DNA of 47,906 bases from Pseudovibrio flavus (GTDB taxonomy: Bacteria; Pseudomonadota; Alphaproteobacteria; Rhizobiales; Stappiaceae). The first letter of the stretch is position 1; every line of letters starts with the position of its first letter. The translations under genes and the position numbers were made by a program. The stretch lies in NCBI RefSeq assembly GCF_009711345.1, contig NZ_SMMA01000063.1, forward strand, positions 306,765 through 354,670. Direction: 5' to 3'. Below the pieces are notes generated by a model. It ran no database searches and was not told where the DNA came from. It was given only the letters and a program-made list of their open reading frames with translations. This document shows, piece after piece, positions 1-7,378 of the stretch.

Positions 1-249
1 TACGGGAAATTCGAAGGCGACGCCGCCTGCTTCCAGTACGCCGCGCTTTACATGCTCAGCAACTTCACGGAAGTGCGCGTTGCACGGGGTAAATTCTGAA
101 TATGTCTGGGCGATGCCGATTACCGGACGACCGTCGAAGGTGTCATCAGGCAGGCCCTGATTGCGCATCCAGCTACGGTGGATGAAGGCGTCTTTATCTA
201 CGCCGCCAAACCATGCTTGAGATCGACGGGATGGCTTATGACTAGTCAT
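1..249 (-). CDS. IlvD/Edd family sugar-acid dehydratase (N-terminal fragment)
   Basis: This is the first 83 codons of a gene that runs off the left edge. The translation starts MTSHKPSRRSQAWFGG and continues with FIHRSWMRNQG, then DGRPVIGIAQTYSEFTPCNAHF. This is the conserved N-terminus of the IlvD/Edd [Fe-S] dehydratases, closer to the pentonate (L-arabinonate/D-xylonate type) dehydratases than to housekeeping IlvD; the cysteine in PCNAH is a family Fe-S ligand. The start is the ATG at 247-249. It lies 136 nt downstream of the TRAP large permease on the same strand, so it probably belongs to the same sugar-acid module. The exact substrate cannot be read from this fragment. Confidence 0.85.
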   Translation of the reverse strand, partial: MTSHKPSRRSQAWFGGVDKDAFIHRSWMRNQGLPDDTFDGRPVIGIAQTYSEFTPCNAHFREVAEHVKRGVLEAGGVAFEFPV

Positions 250-340
250 TGGGAGTACCTATTTCACAGTGATGCAAGGAACTTGTGAGGCGTACAGCTT
301 GAGAATGATGGATGTACGTCGATTTTGTTTTGGGAGGTTG

Positions 341-377
341 GCTGGCGGCAGCCGCAATCCGCCGCCAGCATTTTTTT
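341..377. terminator. Hairpin between TRAP permease and dehydratase gene
   Basis: GCTGGCGGC (341-349) pairs perfectly with GCCGCCAGC (361-369). A run of seven T follows on the plus strand (371-377). Both neighbouring genes are on the minus strand, where the hairpin is preceded by A and has no T-run after it. It may therefore work as an attenuator or mRNA 3' stabiliser for the permease rather than a full terminator. Confidence 0.5.
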
Positions 378-385
378 CGTTACTC

Positions 386-1729
386 CTAGAGCATCCACAT
401 AGAGATCTGTGGGAAGAATAGGAGGAGTGCCAGTACGCAAAGCTGAATGCAGATGAACGGGATCAGCGCCATGTAGATATCCTTCAAGGATATGTCTGGC
501 GGGGCCACGCCCTTGAGGTAGAAGGCCGCCGGTCCAAATGGTGGAGACAGGAAGGAAACCTGCATGTTCACGCAGAACAGGATACCGAACCAGATTGGAG
601 AGTAGCCGAGCTGAACAACGATTGGCACGAAGATCGGCAGACAGAGCATCGCGATACCGATCCAGTCGAGGAAGAGACCGAGGATCAGCAGGATACCCAT
701 CATCGCTAGGATGATAACTTCTGGCGAGGTGCCCATGCCAAGGATTGCAGCAGATACGAAGCGCGTACCGCCCATGAGGTTGTAAACGCCTACAAGGGTT
801 GCTGCACCAATACCGATCCAGACGATCATACCGCAGGTGTTCATGGTCTGAACGACTGCTTTGTTGATTAGATCGAAGGTGAACTCGCGGCGGATGATGA
901 TGGAGATCAATACGCCGAATACACCCATTGCAGCCGCTTCGGTAACCGATGCGATACCGCCGTAGATGGAGCCAAGAACCATCATTGCCACCATGACCGG
1001 TAGAATGACAGATTTCATAGCTTTGAGCTTAACGCTCCAAGGCTGGTTTGCTTCTTCTGGCGGTAGGCCCGGACCAAGATCAGGGTTCAGATGACAGCGA
1101 ATGAGAACATACGCCACATAGCTGAGCATCAAGATGGTTGCCGGGGTAACAGCTGCCACAAAGAGGTCTGCGATGGAAACGGATGCCATCAAACCATAGA
1201 TGATGAGAACGATCGATGGCGGAACCATCGTACCAAGCGCACCACCGGCGCAGCACACACCGATTGCAATGTTGCGGTTATAGCCAAGGCGAAGCATCTG
1301 CGGCAGTGCGAGAATGCCGAGCAGAACGATTTCACCGCCGATAATACCGGACATTGCAGCAAGGAAGAACGCTACGAAGAGCGTTTGAACGGCGACACCA
1401 CCTGGAATGCGACCTGCGAACAGGCGCATGGTGTTGAACAAGTCCTTGGCAATACCCGATCGGTCAAGGAGCGAGGCCATGAACACGAACATTGGCACCG
1501 CAACGAGCGAGTATTCGACAACGAAGCCGTAGATACGCGCCGTTACCAGCGGCAAGGCCATTGGGCCGAACCAACCGAAAGTGAAAATTAGCGCAACAAG
1601 ACCAGTAACGAAGGCAAGCGGCAGACCGGTAAGGAGCAGAAGAAAGATACTGCCAATAAGTACATAAGTACCGGTTTCGATACCAAGCGCTTTGAGGTTT
1701 AGAAACTCATGCAGAAATTCAGCGATCAT
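386..1729 (-). CDS. TRAP transporter large permease (DctM family)
   Basis: The 447-residue protein is highly hydrophobic with roughly 11-12 membrane segments, the usual size and profile of DctM/SiaM-type TRAP large subunits that carry out Na+-coupled solute import. Family-typical stretches include the N-terminal GLPLAFVTG, MVPPSIVLIIYG mid-protein, and LFLDWIGIAMLCLPIFVPI plus FLSPPFGPAAFYLKGV near the C-terminus. Its ATG overlaps the stop of the small permease by 4 nt (ATGA), indicating translational coupling. Substrate specificity lies in the binding protein upstream. The neighbouring DHDPS-family and IlvD-family enzymes suggest a sugar acid rather than a C4-dicarboxylate; this is inference. 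Confidence 0.95.
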   Translation of the reverse strand: MIAEFLHEFLNLKALGIETGTYVLIGSIFLLLLTGLPLAFVTGLVALIFTFGWFGPMALPLVTARIYGFVVEYSLVAVPMFVFMASLLDRSGIAKDLFNTMRLFAGRIPGGVAVQTLFVAFFLAAMSGIIGGEIVLLGILALPQMLRLGYNRNIAIGVCCAGGALGTMVPPSIVLIIYGLMASVSIADLFVAAVTPATILMLSYVAYVLIRCHLNPDLGPGLPPEEANQPWSVKLKAMKSVILPVMVAMMVLGSIYGGIASVTEAAAMGVFGVLISIIIRREFTFDLINKAVVQTMNTCGMIVWIGIGAATLVGVYNLMGGTRFVSAAILGMGTSPEVIILAMMGILLILGLFLDWIGIAMLCLPIFVPIVVQLGYSPIWFGILFCVNMQVSFLSPPFGPAAFYLKGVAPPDISLKDIYMALIPFICIQLCVLALLLFFPQISMWML

Positions 1730-2337
1730 TTCTTGCCCTCCTCTGCATTAAGGAAGCGCTCGTCGCCGCCGCGCAGGAAGTAGATGAGGTGAAGAACGGT
1801 CTGCACAGTCATGGTGGCCAAGCTGATGAAGATGACAATCTTGATGTAGGCCGGGAATGGTGGGTTCCACGATGTGCCGGAACGTTCTAACTGTACTTCG
1901 CCGAATGGGTTGTGGGTCGCGGTGTCAACCATGACAGCAGCAGCATAGGCAAAGCCGAAGCAGAAGAGCAGCGTGATGAGACAGTTTAGAATGTCGAGAT
2001 ATCTGCGTTTGGAGATCGGCAGAGCATCATAAATCATGCGCACGCGGATGTGCTTGTCGCGGGCAAGTGCTACAGGACCACCAATAGCGAAGGAAATGGC
2101 AACAAGAAACACAACGGTTTCATGTACCCATGAGGTTGGGGAGTTGAAGAAATAGCGAGAGAACACTTCGACGACCGAAATCGCCATCGCGATGAAGATA
2201 ATCCAGGCAATTACAGAGCCTACCTTGCAGATTTGGCGATCAAGCCACGTCCGCTGGATACCGTCCATGGCGTGTTCATCTTCAGGGAGACCACCCTGCA
2301 TGTCTGGGGTGCCGTTTTCGGCTTTATCCGCCGTCAT
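1726..2337 (-). CDS. TRAP transporter small permease (DctQ family)
   Basis: About 203 residues from the preferred ATG at 2335-2337. The four predicted membrane segments (for example VGSVIAWIIFIAMAISVVEV and ETVVFLVAISFAIGGPVALA) and the motif ARDKHIRVRMIYD are typical of DctQ proteins. The reading frame is open further upstream, to a GTG at 2382 and an ATG at 2367. The GTG lies inside a 7-bp hairpin, and 2337 has an AAGGG Shine-Dalgarno about 8 nt upstream, so 2337 is preferred; 2367 remains possible. It is the middle gene of a binding protein - small permease - large permease order. Confidence 0.92.
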   Translation of the reverse strand: MTADKAENGTPDMQGGLPEDEHAMDGIQRTWLDRQICKVGSVIAWIIFIAMAISVVEVFSRYFFNSPTSWVHETVVFLVAISFAIGGPVALARDKHIRVRMIYDALPISKRRYLDILNCLITLLFCFGFAYAAAVMVDTATHNPFGEVQLERSGTSWNPPFPAYIKIVIFISLATMTVQTVLHLIYFLRGGDERFLNAEEGKK

Positions 2338-2379
2338 GTCGATGACCCTTATCCAAGGCACAGCCATAAAAATCCCGTT

Positions 2380-2400
2380 CACAGGGTTTTGCGCCCTGTG
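2380..2400. promoter_or_regulatory. Intercistronic hairpin between TRAP binding protein and permeases
   Basis: CACAGGG (2380-2386) and CCCTGTG (2394-2400) form a perfect 7-bp inverted repeat around a 7-nt loop, in the gap after the binding-protein gene. There is no T-run. Such hairpins often stabilise the upstream mRNA segment, so that the binding protein is made in excess over the permeases. Confidence 0.45.
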
Positions 2401-2481
2401 CTTGAGTAGCTATGCAGATGTCGGAATTAGAGAAGGAAGAGGTTGCGGACTTGCCGCAACCTCGAAGATGAAGACTTGGGC

Positions 2482-3501
2482 TTACATCAGGCCGCGAGCG
2501 GTGAGGAACTCGGTTGCGCTGTTGTAAACTTTGCCGCAAAGATCAGACTTTTCAGCCCAAACTTTCCATTCTTCTTTCGCGATGTTACGGAACTTCGCGC
2601 GTTCTTCTGGAGCCATGTCGATCATTTCTACAGATGGATCCTGACGGATCTGTTCAGCAGCTTTAATGTCGCGCTGTTTCAGGGTCAGAGCCATATCGTA
2701 AGCAAGAAGATCAACGGAGGTTTCAAGAATAACCTTCAGGTCTGCTGGAAGATTGTCCCAGATTTCCTTATTGATAGAGAAGTCCAGCATAGGCAGGGAG
2801 TGGAAGCCTGGATATGCAGGATATTTTGCAAACTTGTGCAGACCCATGTCGTGGTTGGTTGCCAGTACGGTGTAGTCAGCAGCGTCGATAACGCGTTTTT
2901 CAAGGCCGGTGTAAACTTCAGAACCTGGCAGGTTCACAGGAGCTGCACCTGCTTTCGCGAAGATTTCATAGACCATGCCTTCAGGAGCACGAACTTTAAG
3001 ACCCTTAAGGTCGTCCATGGTGCGGATAGGCTTGGAGGATGGGAAGGACTCTACGCCGGTAACCAGAGTACCGATGAGGTGCACGCCGTATGGATGAACG
3101 AGTTCGTTATAGAGCTCTTCACCGCCGCCGTATTTCATCCATTCAAGGAATTCCAGTGGGTCGCCCCAAGCACCCACAAGGTTACCCATCATAGCAAATG
3201 CCGGATCTTTACCTGCAAAGTAGGATGGGTCATCCGACTTACCTTGCAAAATGCCAGCGCCAACAGCGTCAAGGGTTTGGTTGTGCGGAACAACAGCGCC
3301 GGTTGGCAGGAAGTCTACCTTGATGCGGCCGTTGGTCATGGTTTCGACCTTCTTGGCCCATTCCTGCTTCAGGATGAACTGTGGTTCACCTGCAGACTCA
3401 GATGCCTGGAAAGTCCACTCGTACTCAGCAGCACTCGCAGCGCCCCCGATTACAAGACCAGCTACAGCTCCCAGTGCCAGTGTCTTGAGTTTGCTAAGCA
3501 T
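2482..3501 (-). CDS. TRAP transporter substrate-binding protein (DctP family)
   Basis: About 339 residues from the ATG at 3499-3501, which has GGAGG at good spacing; an upstream in-frame codon at 3513 lacks one. A Sec signal peptide (hydrophobic stretch ending GGAASAAEYEW) sends it to the periplasm. The mature part has the DctP fold pattern: NGRIKVDFLPTGAVVPHNQTLDAVGAG, then GLKVRAPEGMVYEIFAKAGAAPVNLPGSEVYTGLEKRVIDAADY, where the Arg of KVRAPEG is the family carboxylate-binding position. It resembles the 2-oxoacid/TakP-like branch more than the DctP of succinate systems. It is the first gene of the TRAP operon and lies 89 nt after the GntR-type regulator. The ligand is probably an aldonate or keto-acid, by context only. 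Confidence 0.93.
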   Translation of the reverse strand: MLSKLKTLALGAVAGLVIGGAASAAEYEWTFQASESAGEPQFILKQEWAKKVETMTNGRIKVDFLPTGAVVPHNQTLDAVGAGILQGKSDDPSYFAGKDPAFAMMGNLVGAWGDPLEFLEWMKYGGGEELYNELVHPYGVHLIGTLVTGVESFPSSKPIRTMDDLKGLKVRAPEGMVYEIFAKAGAAPVNLPGSEVYTGLEKRVIDAADYTVLATNHDMGLHKFAKYPAYPGFHSLPMLDFSINKEIWDNLPADLKVILETSVDLLAYDMALTLKQRDIKAAEQIRQDPSVEMIDMAPEERAKFRNIAKEEWKVWAEKSDLCGKVYNSATEFLTARGLM

Positions 3502-3531
3502 TATTTCCTCCACGAGGTTTGGTTTAATTGC

Positions 3532-3554
3532 TGCATCTCTCCCTAGTAGATGCA
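3532..3554. promoter_or_regulatory. Inverted repeat in front of TRAP operon
   Basis: TGCATCT (3532-3538) and AGATGCA (3548-3554) are exact inverted copies separated by 9 nt, 31-53 nt upstream of the TRAP binding-protein start. It could be an operator or a 5'-leader hairpin. Confidence 0.35.
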
Positions 3555-3575
3555 GTGCCTATCGCCACCGCGGCC

Positions 3576-3590
3576 CAAAGGGTCCCTTTG
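3576..3590. promoter_or_regulatory. 15-nt palindrome directly after the GntR-type gene
   Basis: CAAAGGGTCCCTTTG is a perfect palindrome around a single central T and abuts the stop codon of the regulator gene (3591-3593). No T-tract follows on the minus strand, so it is not a classical terminator. It is either an mRNA 3'-end stabiliser or an operator for the downstream TRAP genes. Confidence 0.35.
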
Positions 3591-4343
3591 TTAAAGCGAT
3601 GGAATCTCGAATGTATTTCGGTCGTAGTCTGTCAGGTTCAGGTCAAAAGCGGTTCTGTCGATAATGCGCAGAGCCGCTTCGCGTGCAGCTGATACCTGCC
3701 GTAGGCGAATAGCCTCCATAAGCGCTTTGTGGCGGCCCAAGCTGTCAGTCAGTTCATCTGCCTGCTCGGTTGTCTGGCGGATGATGTAGATCACCGCTGG
3801 CCGTACGCTGCGGGCAATCTGCACCCAAACAAGATTATGGCTTGCCTGATAGATCGCCTCATGGAAGTCACAGTCGTATTCTTGGAAATGACGGCCCCGC
3901 CATCTGCTGTCAGAGGACTTGGAAGCACGGTACATACCCTGCCACGCGTTCTCGATGAGCAGCAGATCATGCGCGGTTGCCTTGCGTGCTGCTTCCATAG
4001 CCAGAAACGGCTCGGTGGCAGCACGGAAATCAAAAATCTCTTTCGAAAATGGAAGCTCCGGCGTGCTGTATCGCGCAATCCACTCTGCAACCTGTGGTGC
4101 AAGAATGTTCCAGCTATCATAGGCTTGTACGCGAGTGCCTAAACCGGAAATTCGCTTGATAATGCCAAAGGAGTTAAAGGTCTCTAAGGCCCCGCGGACG
4201 GTAGCTCGGCTAATGCTGAACTGTTCTGCCAGATCAACCTCTTTGGGCAGAAAATCACCCGGCTTGATCTGTCCGCTGAAGAGCTGCTTGGCCAAAGCTT
4301 CAGTGGTTCTGTGTCTAAGATCTTGAACAGATGGTGCTCGCAT
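3591..4343 (-). CDS. GntR family transcriptional regulator, FadR/FCD subfamily
   Basis: A 250-residue two-domain repressor. The N-terminal winged helix-turn-helix is at about residues 10-75 (QLFSGQIKPGDFLPKEVDLAEQ, then SRATVRGALETF, then the wing GLGTRV). The C-terminal all-helical FCD ligand domain follows, with DFRAATEPFLAMEAAR and the metal/ligand residues of DCDFHEAIYQASHN. FadR-type GntR proteins bind short palindromes and are released by a carboxylate metabolite. Its position between a DHDPS-family enzyme and a TRAP sugar-acid transporter suggests it senses the transported acid or a keto-deoxy intermediate. Palindromes containing ATGTC/GACAT upstream are candidate autoregulatory sites. 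Confidence 0.93.
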   Translation of the reverse strand: MRAPSVQDLRHRTTEALAKQLFSGQIKPGDFLPKEVDLAEQFSISRATVRGALETFNSFGIIKRISGLGTRVQAYDSWNILAPQVAEWIARYSTPELPFSKEIFDFRAATEPFLAMEAARKATAHDLLLIENAWQGMYRASKSSDSRWRGRHFQEYDCDFHEAIYQASHNLVWVQIARSVRPAVIYIIRQTTEQADELTDSLGRHKALMEAIRLRQVSAAREAALRIIDRTAFDLNLTDYDRNTFEIPSL

Positions 4344-4403
4344 AGACCTAGTAGCCTCCCGATGCTCAATGGCCTTATGTGTGGGAGAAAGCTAACTAAA
4401 ACA

Positions 4404-4423
4404 GACATAGTCGTATATATGTC
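4404..4423. promoter_or_regulatory. Candidate GntR operator 1
   Basis: GACATA (4404-4409) and TATGTC (4418-4423) are perfect inverted half-sites, about 60 nt upstream of the regulator start codon. The half-site core (GACAT) recurs in the second palindrome at 4714-4724. Assignment to this regulator is inference. Confidence 0.3.
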
Positions 4424-4713
4424 CCAATACCTATAGCGAAAGTAAAAGTAAGTTAAAAACGATTACGCTAGGGCATCTATAATGCGAACTATGCAATACA
4501 TACATGTAATAATTATTTGATGAATCGTTTAATCACAAAGAGAACGTCAATAATATTTAACGTATATCACCGATAGTATGATTTGGTGCGACTATGTTGC
4601 GATTAGAGTGAAAGCATCTTTGATGAAATAGTATTTAATCGCTTATGCTGTTAAATATATTCGGTAAAATGAAAGTCCGGATATACCTTCCAAATGTCGG
4701 TTTGGAAATTTTC

Positions 4714-4724
4714 ATGTCAGACAT
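4714..4724. promoter_or_regulatory. Candidate GntR operator 2
   Basis: ATGTCAGACAT is an 11-nt perfect palindrome with a single central base. It uses the same ATGTC/GACAT half-site as the element at 4404-4423. It lies 70 nt after the end of the DHDPS-family gene. Confidence 0.3.
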
Positions 4725-4794
4725 ACTGTGAAATATTTCAGCAGATGATTGGCAAGGATAAGCCCGGAGCTGGTTAGCTGCGGGCCCATTTCTC

Positions 4795-5700
4795 TTAGTT
4801 CATGTTTGCATAGGGGCCGAGTCGCAGTGCCCATAGGCGACCCGCGTCAAGATAGAATCGGTCGTTACTGAGTGAATATGCACGGCATGGGCCTGCTGCC
4901 TCCAAGCCAATTCTTTCTGCAAAAAGCTGCTTGCCGTAGAACACGGCAGTCGCGATGGACTGCATTGAGTAGACGGCATATGGTAGAAACCTATGGTAGT
5001 ATTCTTGTGCTGCTATTTCGTCGCCAGCCTTCAGCGCATCATAGAGTTTTATCTGCAGATCAGCGCAATCCGGGGCGGGTACAAGACCGGCGCACCCTGC
5101 TTTCAAATTGTCGTAAAGCTCTAGGCCGCCGCGGCCGTTGAAGACCTTAACCTTGCCTTCAAGAGCATCAACGTATGGCTTGACGTTTACGACCGGCCCC
5201 TCGCCTTTCATAACTTTAAAATTCGGCCGGAGGCGAGAAAGCTCTGTCAACTCCGGAACTTCCAAGCCGCAACCCATAAACTCCGGCGCGTTTTGAATGC
5301 CAGCGGGTATGCCGATGCTTTCCATTAGTCCTGCAAAGAACTCAAGAAGCTCGTTAGCTGGCGGCTTTTGCCCTAGTGGTGGCTGGAAGATAACCCAGCT
5401 CGCTCCCGCTTCTTCCGCGAAGCCCGCTAGTGCGCGTTGTTCCTCCGCTGTCCGTCCTGCGATAGTAGTCGCTACAGGCACATGCCCTGCCACTGCTTCT
5501 ACAGTCCAGCGGATGATTTGTTTGCGCTCATCGGGTGTGAGTGATCCAACTTCGGTAACGAGGCCCAAAATGGCTATGCCGTGAGCGCCAGCGGCAAGGC
5601 AATGTTCGATCTGCTTTTGAAAGTTCGCTCGGTTGAGCGAGCCGTCCTCGTTAAAAAACGCATAGAGAATGGGGTAGATTCCACCTGGCTCGAACGACAT
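4795..5700 (-). CDS. DHDPS/NAL family dehydratase or aldolase, L-2-keto-3-deoxyarabonate dehydratase-like
   Basis: A 301-residue class I aldolase-type (beta/alpha)8 barrel. The Schiff-base lysine is K165 in FKVMKGEG, and the GLVTEVGSLTPDER segment (about 46-59) replaces the usual TTGE...L loop. The YNxP motif that supplies the catalytic tyrosine of dihydrodipicolinate synthase is IQNAP here (135-139), so Gln136 takes the Tyr position. The L-2-keto-3-deoxyarabonate dehydratase of Azospirillum has, as I recall it, the similar VQDAP. This argues against a lysine-biosynthesis DapA and for dehydration of a 3-deoxy-2-keto sugar acid, fitting the adjacent TRAP transporter and IlvD/Edd dehydratase. 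The start has a strong GGGAGG. The substrate is inferred. Confidence 0.8.
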   Translation of the reverse strand: MSFEPGGIYPILYAFFNEDGSLNRANFQKQIEHCLAAGAHGIAILGLVTEVGSLTPDERKQIIRWTVEAVAGHVPVATTIAGRTAEEQRALAGFAEEAGASWVIFQPPLGQKPPANELLEFFAGLMESIGIPAGIQNAPEFMGCGLEVPELTELSRLRPNFKVMKGEGPVVNVKPYVDALEGKVKVFNGRGGLELYDNLKAGCAGLVPAPDCADLQIKLYDALKAGDEIAAQEYYHRFLPYAVYSMQSIATAVFYGKQLFAERIGLEAAGPCRAYSLSNDRFYLDAGRLWALRLGPYANMN

Positions 5701-6288
5701 TTCATCCTCCCGAAATCGTCACTGATGGTGTGAGAGGCAAGCGACTTGCTGCCCTGATGCTCAAGCCTAGGCAGAGGTTATATCGGTTCGCCAGTAGGGA
5801 TTACTTCGTGCATTAGTTGTCGGATTTTATCGATGCTACGGGGCTTTGAAGCTTGCGTCAGAAGGTGCCTTTAGAGGTGAAATACCTGCGAGTTTTGTCA
5901 GCGGTAAACTGCACCTAAAGAATAGCCATGGGGAATTATATCGTGAATTGCGCCCATACTACTTTTCATGGTGGGATGAAGTCTTGGCGTGCGTGATTCT
6001 GCCTCTAGGTTTCGAATGTTATAAAAACGTCTGTATTCTGGTTTCGATTATTTTCATATTGACGAATAAGGAAACATACTGCAACGTTAACGCAGAGGGA
6101 GAAAAGCGGCGCGACGGGGCGCTGTTCATGTAATCAGGATACGTGCTTAGGGGCTTGAAGTACGTGTGCTGTGATTTTTTAGGGGTTTGATCAGTTTACC
6201 TTTGGCTTTTGTTCGCCATCGGGTCTGGATGCTGGACGATTTTGAAAAAGAATAGTGCTTTCAAAGCATATGCCTTGGGAGGGGCGGC
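5701..6288. other. Divergent intergenic region before the glp operon
   Basis: 588 nt between the minus-strand DHDPS-family gene and the plus-strand glp operon. A 95-codon open frame at 5846-6133 begins with TTG, has no clear Shine-Dalgarno and encodes nothing recognisable, so I treat it as non-coding. The region contains two GGTTTCGA copies 32 nt apart (6008, 6040) that could be DeoR/GlpR-type half-sites. Confidence 0.5.
6008..6047. promoter_or_regulatory. Candidate GlpR-type (DeoR family) operator
   Basis: Two direct copies of GGTTTCGA start at 6008 and 6040, about three helical turns apart, roughly 240 nt before glpS. DeoR-family GlpR proteins recognise TTCG-containing half-sites in direct or inverted arrays. 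No glpR gene lies in the window, so the regulator would be encoded elsewhere. Confidence 0.25.
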
Positions 6289-7368
6289 ATGCTGGAACTA
6301 ACTGATGTAAGTAAGCAGGTGGGGGCTGAAACGCATATCGACAGCGTTTCACTGCGCCTTGAGGGAGGAACGCTCAACGTCTTGTTGGGGCCAACTCTTT
6401 CCGGAAAAACAACCTTGATGCGCATTATGGCGGGTTTGGATAAGCCGACGTCAGGCTCGGTTTATATGGACGGCGAAGACGTTACAGGTATAACTGTACG
6501 TAAGCGCGACGTCGCCATGGTTTACCAGCAATTCATCAATTATCCCTCCCTTACCGTTTATGAAAACATCGCCTCCCCGTTACGGGTTGCAGGCACAAAA
6601 CCTGCGGAAATCGATCAGAAGGTTCGTTCTGCTGCCGAACTATTGAAGCTGACGCCTTACATGGATCGTCATCCTCTAGAGCTTTCCGGCGGTCAGCAGC
6701 AGAGGACTGCACTCGCCCGTGCCCTTGTAAAAGGTGCCCGTTTGGTGCTCATGGACGAACCGCTTGCAAACCTAGACTACAAACTGCGCGAGGAACTGCG
6801 CGCAGAATTGCCGAAGGTATTTGCCGAAAGCGGAGCTATTTTTGTTTACGCAACAACAGAGCCTGCCGAAGCTTTGCTGCTTGGCGGCAACACAGCAACA
6901 TTGCATCACGGCAAGGTCAGCCAGTTTGGGCCGACGCTAGATGTCTACCGCAATCCGGTAAACCTTCAGACGGCGCGAACCTTCTCTGATCCACCTCTGA
7001 ATACGCTCAGCATAGCAAAACGCGGCTCATCCTTTGATCTGGGAGAGAGCACGAGCGTTCCTGTTGCGTCGAACCAGCAGGCATTGGCTGATGGCACATA
7101 CACTGCCGGTATTCGTCCGCATCACCTTTGGTTGGATCGGCCAAACGGCGAGTTTGTTGAGGTTACCGGAACCGTTGTGGTTTGCGAGATTACAGGCTCA
7201 GAGAGTTTCGTTCATGTCGATGTTCTCGGCCAGCGCTGGGTAGCCCTGACCCACGGCGTTCGTAATCTTGATGCTGGTTCTAGCGTTCCCGTTTATCTGC
7301 GCTCTAGCGATTTTCTTTTGTTTGATGAGCATGGCCAGCGGGCTTCTGCGCTCATGGAAGCGGCCTGA
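6289..7368 (+). CDS. glpS: Glycerol ABC transporter ATP-binding protein GlpS
   Basis: A 359-residue ABC ATPase of the sugar-importer (CUT1/MalK-like) type, with a C-terminal regulatory OB/TOBE region after about residue 235. Walker A is GPTLSGKTT (34-42), Q-loop Q80, signature LSGGQ (132-136) and Walker B LVLMDEP with E157. The switch-loop histidine is missing: YATTEPAEA has Thr190 where other members have VTHD. This matches the paired GlpS/GlpT architecture of the rhizobial glycerol transporter, where two different ATPases form one dimer. The gene opens a tightly packed operon; an ATG preceded by GGGAGGGGCGGC sets the start. GlpT follows after 10 nt. Confidence 0.92.
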   Translation: MLELTDVSKQVGAETHIDSVSLRLEGGTLNVLLGPTLSGKTTLMRIMAGLDKPTSGSVYMDGEDVTGITVRKRDVAMVYQQFINYPSLTVYENIASPLRVAGTKPAEIDQKVRSAAELLKLTPYMDRHPLELSGGQQQRTALARALVKGARLVLMDEPLANLDYKLREELRAELPKVFAESGAIFVYATTEPAEALLLGGNTATLHHGKVSQFGPTLDVYRNPVNLQTARTFSDPPLNTLSIAKRGSSFDLGESTSVPVASNQQALADGTYTAGIRPHHLWLDRPNGEFVEVTGTVVVCEITGSESFVHVDVLGQRWVALTHGVRNLDAGSSVPVYLRSSDFLLFDEHGQRASALMEAA

Positions 7369-7378
7369 GGAGCGCACA

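Larger units (their letters stand above)
4344..4794. other. AT-rich spacer upstream of the GntR-type regulator
   Basis: This 451-nt stretch has no credible ORF and is clearly richer in A/T than its neighbours. It holds two palindromic candidates, at 4404-4423 and 4714-4724. It probably contains the promoter of the regulator/TRAP unit and separates it from the DHDPS-family gene upstream. Confidence 0.6.

Noticed and set aside
2443-3546. 367-codon plus-strand frame opposite the TRAP binding protein
   Set aside because: It is antisense to a clear DctP gene. Its translation (rich in Cys, Phe, Trp and His) matches nothing, and it arises from the codon bias of the real gene.
386-4343. Calling the TRAP system a C4-dicarboxylate transporter
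   Set aside because: DctPQM is only the family name; the neighbours point to a sugar acid or keto-acid, and no ligand evidence exists.
5846-6133. 95-codon plus-strand frame before glpS
   Set aside because: TTG start, no ribosome-binding site, no recognisable sequence, and it lies in a promoter region.
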